Source: Laburnicola sp. R22_1
Taxonomy: Eukaryota; Ascomycota; Dothideomycetes; Pleosporales; Didymosphaeriaceae
Reading direction: 5' to 3'
DNA length: 64,000 nt
Assembly: GCA_014281115.1 (NCBI GenBank)
Contig: JACONQ010000015.1
Span: 620,001 to 684,000 of the forward strand
This document shows positions 56,119-64,000 of this stretch, in pieces (position 1 is the stretch's first letter; every line of letters begins with the position of its first letter). The notes below the pieces were generated by a model. The model did not search any database. It had not been told where the DNA came from and saw nothing but the letters and a program-made list of their open reading frames with translations. The translations under genes were made by a program, and so were the position numbers.

Positions 56119-56920
56119 CTAACCAGAGTAGACAGCCGGACCAACGCTGGTGTACTGGAAGCTGGGCTCCCAGAGCGATTTGCTGAACAATGCATCACTA
56201 CACATCGTCAGCATGACTTCACACCACAAATACATCGTCACTGAAACTCACCTCCTCTTGTAAGCACCAGGGAACTTGACACCAGCCGGAGTCGCACTGC
56301 CTCCACCAGTGACCTTGACCTGGTAGCAAGAGACGTACGGCTGCATGTTGCCCGCACCGGCGTGCAGAGCAATCGCCTCAGCACGGACAAGGTAGTCACC
56401 AGGAGCGAGGCTCTTCGGCACAGTGAAGGCTCGTTTTCCGCAGTTCGCGTTCAGGATCTGAGTGCCCCACGAGGCCTCAGTGCCCGTGTAACTGTCCTCA
56501 GCAACCTTGAAGAAAGAGGCGTCCTTTGCGGTCTTCGCGTCAGCCACCTTGGCCATGTAGACGTACACGGGGCCAAAGTGTCTTCCGCCAATGGCTTCGT
56601 TGCTGCACGACCTTTGGCCGGGCTGGGCATGCATCTCGACGGTGAGGGAGTCGCCGGCTGTACATAGTCTTGTTAGTCTTCCACGCTGGGCATCTGAAAG
56701 GGGGAGAAGACGGACCGGCAACTTCGCAGACACCTGAGGAGGCGGCGGGTCCACGACCGCAGAACATGTCGGGCGAGGTGAGCGAATCGATAGGGCTGTT
56801 GTCCCTGACGGTCCTGGTGCAAGTCGTTCCCTTGTCCGTAGACCCGACCCACAACTGCTGCCACGTCGAGTGCGCAGAGGCGACGCTCGCCGAAGCAAGA
56901 AGCACGATAGCAGCCTTCAT
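56119..56920 (-). CDS. AA9 lytic polysaccharide monooxygenase (formerly GH61)
   Basis: Secreted copper enzyme that cleaves cellulose or related glucans oxidatively. Minus-strand exons 56920-56716, 56657-56252 and 56197-56119 keep frame and give 229 aa. A 16-residue signal peptide (MKAAIVLLASASVASA) is followed directly by His17, which becomes the N-terminal copper ligand. His95 in GRHFGPVYVYM supplies the second ligand of the histidine brace. Gln174 and Tyr176 in MQPYVSCYQVKV match the QxY axial motif. Cysteines for disulfides are present (for example GTTCTR, MFCGR, SGVCE, NANCGK, VSCYQ). There is no cellulose-binding module; the protein ends soon after the catalytic domain. The gene faces away from the hypothetical gene at 55430. 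Confidence 0.92.
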
Positions 56921-57952
56921 TGTGAAAGATAGCGTAACGTCGAAGCGAAGCGTAAAGAAGCGAAAGTCAAATCAATCGATATGTTAAACGAACTCAAGTG
57001 CCACGAGAAAACAGCCACCCTTCTACGCAGGCAAATGCTCGAATTTATACCCTCCAAGTCTTTTCCCTCTTGATCAACGGCGCTCTCTTGTCCGCTCCGT
57101 GCTCCGGCCCGTGTTGCCTGCGATCGTCATACCGCATCACCCAAATTACATGTTCGATATAATATCGCAACCCCACAGTTTGCTTATTTACACCAACCTG
57201 GCGCACTATCCGCCAAGTACACTCAGGCGACGATGGTTGGCGAAGTCCGTCATGGTAATATAGTGTGCACTTAATTACGGCTCTACGCTTGCTATTTGCC
57301 GAATCAGCCGCCCAGTTGATTCGCTCTTGCCCCAGCCGATATGGCGCAAGATGTAAGGAATGCACCCCAGATTTTTCCCGGCCGTGTCGGTATGAGCGCG
57401 GAGGAGCATACAGGTCGTCGCGAGAGCAGTATCTTAGCTGTAATGCTGCCCTCATATATCGAGTGGTGTCCGAATGGTGAGCTTTACTTAGCAGCATGTG
57501 TGATCTCGACCTTCTAGACTGCCAGGCTCTATGCAAGTCATGGAATAGCCTTCCGTGCTAGATCTAGAAAGTTCGCTGTAGGGAGTACTGTGATCTGTTG
57601 TAGTCTAGTGTTGCATTATCAGCCCTAGAAGGTAGCATTGTCGAACATTTCCTCGAGCGCTATTATGTAGCCTGAATACCTTTTGCAAGGGTTAAACCAA
57701 GTCCTATCAAAGCGCAAATAGCCGTTTAGCGCACCGAACGTCTTGCGCCTATGATGAGAAATAGTAAAAATGACAAACCTATTAGCACAGCGTGGCGGAT
57801 ACTCGCCGGTAAGCAGCTAACTACTTTAGGTATGCTACGCATATATTACACTGCTGACTAGGCCTAAGAACCATTCTTACGCCGCTAAGTCACGCCACCA
57901 AGGACCTTACCCAGCACACCCCCAATCCTCCTCGCCCCCCCTTTTTCCCTTC
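56921..57952. other. Intergenic region between the AA9 gene and the kinase-like gene
   Basis: Upstream sequence of both genes. Frames inside are short and unrecognised. No RNA gene is visible. Confidence 0.4.
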
Positions 57953-59150
57953 ATGGCCCTCCGCACCGGACAAATCCTCCGCAGCGCAACAGGAAAATAC
58001 GAGCTCCTCCAACCCCTAAAAGGCTCCACCGTCTTCAAAGCAAAAGTATTGTCCAGTCCCTCCATCCACGCAAAATGGTACCTAACCGCTCCTCCTCCCT
58101 ACCACCCAACACAGACGCCCGCTCACGCATCCTCCCGGGGCTGTTATAAAATCAGCAACCACACCCGAAGAGAAGATGTGCTTAAGACGCGAACACCGGA
58201 ATTATAACATCTCCGAGATCACATCGAGCCCATCCATTCGAGCGCTATGCGATACCGTACAGATGGATGAGCAGCAAGACGACGTCGACCCCCCGTGTCT
58301 AGTGTTCGAATGGATGGATCACGATCTCCGCGCCATAACCGCACCTGAATTCCGCAGCCAGGCAAAATTCCCAAAAGCCGTGTCCAAAGCTGTCCTATCA
58401 GCTCTTGATGTTCTGAAAAGGCTCGATGCTATCCATACAGGTACCGCGGCGAGGCCCCTATTCCATATCCTCTCCTGAAAACTCACAGAGTCAGACGTAA
58501 ACCCGAACAACATCTACCTTTCTAATATCGATGGGAGTTCTCCGGTGGCGAAACTAGGAGACCTGGGGAATGGTAAGTAGACTTCGTCACACCATGTCTG
58601 TCTCCAGCTCTCATCGTTACAGTAATCAAAGACGCCTCCACATCCCAGCGTCTCCAGAGGCTCCCGTGCAGAGCACCCGAAGTCTGGCGCGGCTTACCCT
58701 GCCGACACGCCTCGGATATTTGGTCCCTCGGCGTCACGGTTGGTGCTCGTATGAGGCTATTCTTTTCGAAGGCTAATTCGAAAGTTAACAACCAAATCAT
58801 CGCAACTACTTCTCTTTGGTCCTACTGACAAGAAGATCGAGGGGAATACGGAGGCATGGTGCATTGCGAAAATCATGTGCCTCGTCGGTCCACTCGGTCC
58901 ACCTATCGCTCACCAACCATACAAAAACGAGTTCGAACTCGCGGACCAACTGGCCGTCATGCAGCATCCGCTTGGTGGCATGAAGCTCGTGAATAGAGGC
59001 CACTGGCGTGAGGAATTAGAAGATATCCCAGATCCGCCGGTGCCTTCCGATTTACTGGATTTTATTGCGTCGTTGCTCATCATCGACCCCGACAAGAGGC
59101 CCACAGCTGCAGAGGCACTGCTACATCCGTATTTGCAATCTAATACATGA
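57953..59150 (+). CDS. Protein-kinase-like gene with a damaged intron-1 acceptor
   Basis: The exons fit a kinase-domain protein: 57953-58077, about 58139-58440, 58495-58572, 58623-58738 and 58785-59150. Motifs are LKGSTVFKAKV (in place of a canonical glycine loop), AVIKSA (the VAIK-type lysine), CLVFEWMDHDL (hinge), IHTDVNPNNIYL (catalytic loop with HTD for HRD), LGDLGN (for DFG), CRAPEVWRG (APE) and HASDIWSLGVT. The C-lobe ends IIDPDKRPTAAEALLHPY. Introns 2-4 have GT-AG ends (the fourth has a weak GTTGGT donor). Intron 1 should end at 58138, but the bases there are GG instead of AG. The nearest AG in the same frame (58113-58114) creates a TGA at the junction. An alternative intron 58046-58172 would keep frame but remove the lysine. 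The gene may therefore be inactive or make an altered protein. Confidence 0.68.
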
Positions 59151-59661
59151 GAGAAGACATTCTTCGCTCGCCCACATCTTTCAACGACCCAAGTTCGCTG
59201 CAACACTCTCCAAATGCGACTTTTAGAATGCGCGAAAAGGGCCAACGAGAGAGTGCGACAGCATAAACACGTTTTCCTCTCGTTCAGGACAAAATAGATC
59301 ATTGTATGGCATTAATGATATGGGACACTTCGTGTACTCCAGGCTCACCCTAGCAGCCTGGCCCTTACCCTCCTCTACCTACACACACAAGGAACCCTAT
59401 GTAACATAACGAGCGAGATAATACAGCCCCATCGTAACTCCCTACCCTCTCATACCAAATCGCCACGCGCACCCGCAAGATCAGCGCCTGCGTCCTTAAT
59501 AACAACCTCCCACCATGGGATGTAAATCCCGGCATTCTAAGATCACGCGCATTTTCCCGTGCCTCACACGCCATAGCAACGTAGCTAGAAGGGATTTTTA
59601 TCACATGGACATCACATTATCCATGTCACAGTACAGAGCATTTTAGCATTGTGCACTCACT

Positions 59662-59696
<35 letters not shown>

Positions 59697-60382
59697 GCGC
59701 GCGACTTCCTTGCCTACTAACCTCCTTGTCGAGCTTATCGACCCCCTTGCTCATAAAAACGCGTCGTACCAACACTTCACCAATCGAATTACTCACTACT
59801 CACTACTCACTACTCACTACAACGTCTTTGCTCTATAGCTCCAAGGCACATATATATCCACCAACCCAATCCACTCCCCATCTGCATAATGCCCCTACAT
59901 CCTCATCACCATCACGCTCTTCACGCCCAACACCAACAAAACAATACCTAACAAAACATACAAACATTCCCCACACATCTAGAAACTTCTTAAAACACAA
60001 CAACAGCACTACGGCAGCTCACACCAGCAAGTCACCTAACTACCCACCACCGCAAACACCCCACCACAACAACAATATCACTGCACAAACACACACCCTA
60101 TAACTTTTAACTTTTAACTTTCTTTAACTTAACCTATCATATCAGAGACACACACAGTGAAAATTAGAAATTAGGCGCCTTTCCTTAATCCTCCCCCTCG
60201 CCTCGCCTCGCTCCCCGCAGGGCCTCTTCTTCTTCATCCTCCGCGCCTTTATACAAACACACACACACACAAACCCCAGCCAACCACATACATGATTCAA
60301 AAAAAAAAAAGCCTCAAGGTATCGCTCACATTTACACTGTGCATCATGGTATCTTTGTCTTCTCAAAAATCTCTACGTTACC
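59151..60382. other. Gene-free C/A-rich region 3' of the H+-ATPase gene
   Basis: It contains an ACT microsatellite (59664-59694), CACTACTCACT repeats near 59795-59820, a long A/C-rich low-complexity stretch to about 60110, a CA run near 60256-60272 and an A run at 60299-60310. The Thr-rich frame at 59651-60103 is a product of these repeats, not a gene. Confidence 0.5.
59664..59694 (+). repeat. ACT trinucleotide microsatellite
   Basis: About ten uninterrupted ACT units. Confidence 0.85.
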
Positions 60383-63300
60383 TTACTCGTCATCCTCCTC
60401 CTCAGCAGCCCGTGTAGCCAGGACATAGCGTTCCACACCGTGCTTGTCCCTTCCGTGCTCGAGCGCGAGCTTGCCGAGCGCGGCAATCATGTCTTCAATG
60501 GCCGGGTTCTTGCGGCTGCGGTCCTTGCGGCCCAGGTCGTTCAGCCATTGGATCTTGTTGAGCACGTAGTACACCATGGCGATGACAATCGTGACGCCCA
60601 AGCTGTACAGCCAGACAACGACGACCGTGACAACATCGACCCAGCCGTCCTCGCGGAAGTTGGTGACGCTGGGAGGGCTGGTCTGGTACGGCTCCCCAGA
60701 AAGCCAACCGAAGATACAGAAGAGCGTAGCCAAAACGTCGACGGCAAAGATGGCCCCAATGAGCTGGAAACTCGGGAATGTCTTACTTCCACGAGTGACA
60801 AAGATGAGCCAGTTCTCAGTGAGAGCGATTTCGAGGAAGAGAATCTCTTGCACGGAGCCGAAGTTCTGGATGATACCCCCGCTGGGCATGAACAAGACAC
60901 CTCGGATAATCCAAGTACCGAGAGCGAGCAGGAGACCAAGGATGACGGAGATGAGCCAGATCTTAGGCAGTTGCCATTCCACAGGACGTTCATCTGAAAA
61001 GGCGTTCTACAAGCGATCAGGATACAATTATACAAATCGAACGAACAATTGACTTACATCGTAGGCAACAGCGACCGTGGCCAAATCGGCAAACAGAGCA
61101 ATGAAAACGATGAGTTCGGCGCGGACGGACTCGTTGATGATGATCATCTGGGCGGATTAGCCTAAGTGGGTAGACATGCACTTCCACGGTGACTTACGGA
61201 TGTGACAAGATAGACTTCCAAATGGATACAGAGAGCAATACGGTATTCGATATAAGCCTTCATACGCTGGAAAATCTGGCGGGCAATCTTAATAGCCAAG
61301 ACGATTGTGCTGAGACCGGGGGCAAGGAAGACGATATCGGCAGCGGCCTGGGCAGCTTCGGTGGAACCTTCGACGGCGATACCACAGTCGGCTTTCTTTA
61401 GCGAAGGAGCGTCGTTGACACCTAACAAATTAGCATAATCAAGATGACGCACCGGAATTTACGTACCGTCACCAGTCATGGCAGTCAAGTGACCACGCTG
61501 CTGCAACATCTCGACGACCTGGTACTTGTGCTCAGGGAAAACTTCGGCGAAACCGTCGGCGCGCTCGACTAGGTCGTGCTGCATGGTACCAGAGAGACCT
61601 CCGTGGATGAGTTTGGTAGAGTTGTACACCTTGGTACCTAGGGCAAGCATTTTGCAGGTTTCCTTAGCGATGGCGATGGCATCACCAGTCAACATCTTGA
61701 CGGGTACACCAAGCTGCTGAGCCTCGATAATAGTCTGTGCGGTATCCTCACGCGGCGGGTCGAACATAGATAGAAGACCGAGGAGGATCCAGTCGCCGCC
61801 ATTCTTCTGGTAGGCGACACCGAGGGAACGGAAACCTCTCCTAGCGAAATCGGCTGCCTTCTCGCGGAACAACCTAGCGGTCTCCTCGTCGCAGTTGGAC
61901 AGGTTGAGAATAGCCTTTGGAGCTCCCTTGGCGCAGACGTACTTGTCGCCGCCCATGTGACAGACGGTAGTGATGCGCTTGGAGACAGGGTCGAAAGGCG
62001 TGAACTTTTCCGTCTTCCAGCCCTGGTTGAGAATTTCACGGGCCTTGGGGTATCGGCGGATGGTGAGGAGCGTGACCTTGTCGATGGGATCGAGGGACTT
62101 GAGGTTGTGGGAGGAAGCAAGCGCAGCGACAGCCATCATCCAATTGACATCTTGACCCTCGGCCACGTAGGGCTCGCGGATGCTGAGCTGGTTGGCAGTC
62201 AACGTTCCGGTCTTGTCAGAGCATAGCACGTCGACACCAGCGAGAGACTCAATGGCGGTGAGCTTCTGCACAATGGCGCGTTCCTTTGCGAGATAAGCAG
62301 CACCGACGGCCAATGTGGTGGTCGTGACGACGGGAAGACCGACGGGGACACCGATGATGAGGAGGATCAAAGCGTAGTGGAGGAGAGTGGTGGAGCTCTC
62401 GGCGCCCCCACGTGGGGTGGCAATGCCAAGATGACGGAAGAAACCACCAATCCACGCAGCGAGGATGAAGAACATGACCAAGACGAGTAGAGCGGTACCG
62501 ATCGAGTTCATGATGGCCTTGAAATGTCCTGCGATGAAGTGTCAGCCCAATCCAGGCACCCGCGTGCGAATAGACATACCTTGGTCCTTGGCTCCCTGGA
62601 CAAGACTCGCAGTGCGGCCGACGAAGGAGTGGCGGGCAGTGGTCAGGGCAATGGCGTATGCTTTTCCGCGCTTGCAACCCGTGGTGTAGTAAGCGACTTC
62701 GCCCATGTACTTGTCAACAGCGAGAGACTCTCCGGTAATGGCAGACTGGTCGGTAGCGACGAGCGAGTGACCTTGGGTGATGGGGCGCTCTTCGTCAAAC
62801 TCCTCGTCATCCTTTTCATCGTCGGGATCTGAAGTGTCGTCGAACATGTCCTCCTCCTTCATCTGTAGGTACCTTTCGAAATCCTGGGGACAGTCGTAGT
62901 TGCAGATGAGACGCACATCAGCCGGAACCGTGGCGCCTTCTTCGACAATAACAATGTCACCGGGCACGACTTCGCGGGCGAGGATGGTCTGCTCACCACC
63001 GTCGCGGATGACGGTGGTCTTCATGGCAATGTCACCGCGGAGACTGGCCACGACGTCGGCGGCCTGCTTTTCCTGGTACCAACCGACGAGGGCGTTGAGC
63101 AAAAGAATACCACAGATGACACCGAAATCGATCCAGTCGCCCAGACCGGCGGCCAGCAGAGCGGCGATTTCCATAACATAGAGAATTGGGCCTTGGAAGT
63201 AGCTGAGGAATTGCTTGAGCAGGTTAGTCTTCTCCGTGGCCAGCTCATTGAAGCCGAAGCGCTTGCGCCTCAGATCGGCCTCGTGCGTGGTGAGACCTTG

Positions 63301-63640
63301 GCGGATGTCGGTGTTGAGCATCTGCCATTGGAAGTTAGCATGGGGGTCAATGGCTGCGATGGGCTCGCAGAGCTTCTCGTACCTCGTCCGGGACGGTGCC
63401 GGCGTCGGCGCCGGCGGGAGCATTGCTGGTCGAGGCCCAGAATTTCCACCACGGGCTCTTCTTGGGGGCGGCGTCCTCGTGGTGGCCGGGCGAGCTGCGC
63501 GGGTCGCGGTAGAACTGGATGTACTTTTGCAGCGCATCGTACTCATCCATGCCCTCGAAGGCGGTCAGCGACACGATGGACTTGGAGCGCGTCGCGACCG
63601 AGGCATTGCGCTCGACGTCGTCGCTGTGACCGCGAGCCAT
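60383..63640 (-). CDS. pma1: Plasma-membrane H+-ATPase (Pma1-type, P3A)
   Basis: Electrogenic proton pump that energises the fungal plasma membrane. Six minus-strand exons: 63640-63383, 63321-62580, 62528-61467, 61421-61198, 61147-61058 and 61006-60383. All have GT-AG ends in frame, giving 999 aa, somewhat longer than the ~920 aa of typical Pma1. Family landmarks are [35 protein letters not shown] (membrane segments 1-2), [10 protein letters not shown] (actuator domain), [20 protein letters not shown] (segment 4), [14 protein letters not shown] with the phosphorylated Asp at about residue 437, [14 protein letters not shown], and [21 protein letters not shown]. The C-terminal regulatory tail contains [18 protein letters not shown]. 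The actuator domain carries an acidic insertion ([21 protein letters not shown]). The first exon, with a Ser/Lys-rich N-terminus, was joined through a 61-bp intron because the frame changes between VPDE and MLNTDI. Confidence 0.95.
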
Positions 63641-64000
63641 GCTGGTGAAAGAATGCGGGGGTGCGGTGGGCGCAGGCAGTTATCTCATTCAAATCGCGAA
63701 GCCAGCAACGTCACCAGCAGCGTCGACAGCAGTGGACGGGTGAGGGAGGGTGGAGGGAGCTCGAGGGCTGGCGACAAAGGGAAGCGGCGCGAGGAAAGCT
63801 TCGGCGCTTGCTGGGGGGAAGGTCCGCTTTATGATGGATGCTGGGCTTTGACGTCGACGGCTCGTAACGTCGTACTGTCAACGGTCGTGCGCGACTATTT
63901 CTCCAGGCCGCTGCTATCAGTGGGGGGCGGCCGGCCTATCCGCCCGTTAGAGCCGCGCGATTTTCGCAGCCTGAGGGCGCCCAAGCAGGCAAGTCGTGAT
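63641..64000 (-). promoter_or_regulatory. Upstream region of the H+-ATPase gene
   Basis: Presumed promoter and 5' leader. A TGACGTC (CRE/bZIP-like) site lies at 63849-63855. No other gene is visible before the window edge. Confidence 0.35.

Noticed and set aside
59651..60103. 150-aa Thr/Ser/His-rich frame
   Set aside because: It is driven by ACT, CACTACT and A/C-rich simple repeats and has no domain.

Overview
The window is nuclear DNA of a filamentous ascomycete (Pezizomycotina, probably Dothideomycetes; the class is an inference). The evidence is intron-bearing genes with short introns (about 50-280 bp) and GT-AG ends, typical ascomycete housekeeping proteins (Sec16, a Neo1-type flippase, a Pma1-type proton pump, Hook, an AA9 LPMO), and a roughly 10-kb AT-rich block without usable reading frames that looks like repeat DNA destroyed by repeat-induced point mutation (RIP).

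Layout. 1-10.3 kb: a Puf4/Mpt5-type Pumilio RNA-binding protein, a secreted-type I9 propeptide inhibitor and a Hook dynein adaptor, all on +. 10.3-18.1 kb: gene-free DNA holding a non-autonomous hAT-like element with an 8-bp target duplication, inserted into a long, highly diverged array of about 43-bp units. 18.1-28.2 kb: Sec16 (-) and a Neo1-like P4-ATPase (+), diverging from an 0.8-kb intergenic region. 28.2-36.3 kb: tandem repeats, an LTR-like stretch, a RIP-damaged protein-kinase pseudogene and an Nha1-like cation/proton antiporter (-). 36.36-46.19 kb: the AT-rich island, bounded by terminal inverted repeats and a candidate CTA target duplication, with nested repeat families inside. 46.2-53.5 kb: sparse DNA with a three-copy 155-bp repeat, an M20 amidohydrolase (+) and a broken MFS transporter (-). 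53.5-60 kb: a DHH/RecJ-like phosphoesterase with an in-frame TAA, a small hypothetical protein, an AA9 LPMO (-) and a kinase-like gene with a damaged splice acceptor. 60.4-63.6 kb: a plasma-membrane H+-ATPase (-).

How the genes relate. No biosynthetic cluster or operon-like unit is visible. Two functional pairings are suggestive. Sec16 (COPII assembly) and the Neo1-like flippase (Golgi/endosome membrane asymmetry) share one divergent promoter region. The Pma1-like pump generates the proton gradient an Nha1-like antiporter would use, but they lie 25 kb apart. The right half carries many genes near inactivation (TAA from a CAA-like codon, a lost splice acceptor, kinase and MFS pseudogenes), as expected beside a RIP-affected island. 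The least explained feature is the ~43-bp degenerate array, in which two short motifs persist at fixed spacing while the sequence between them is essentially random.
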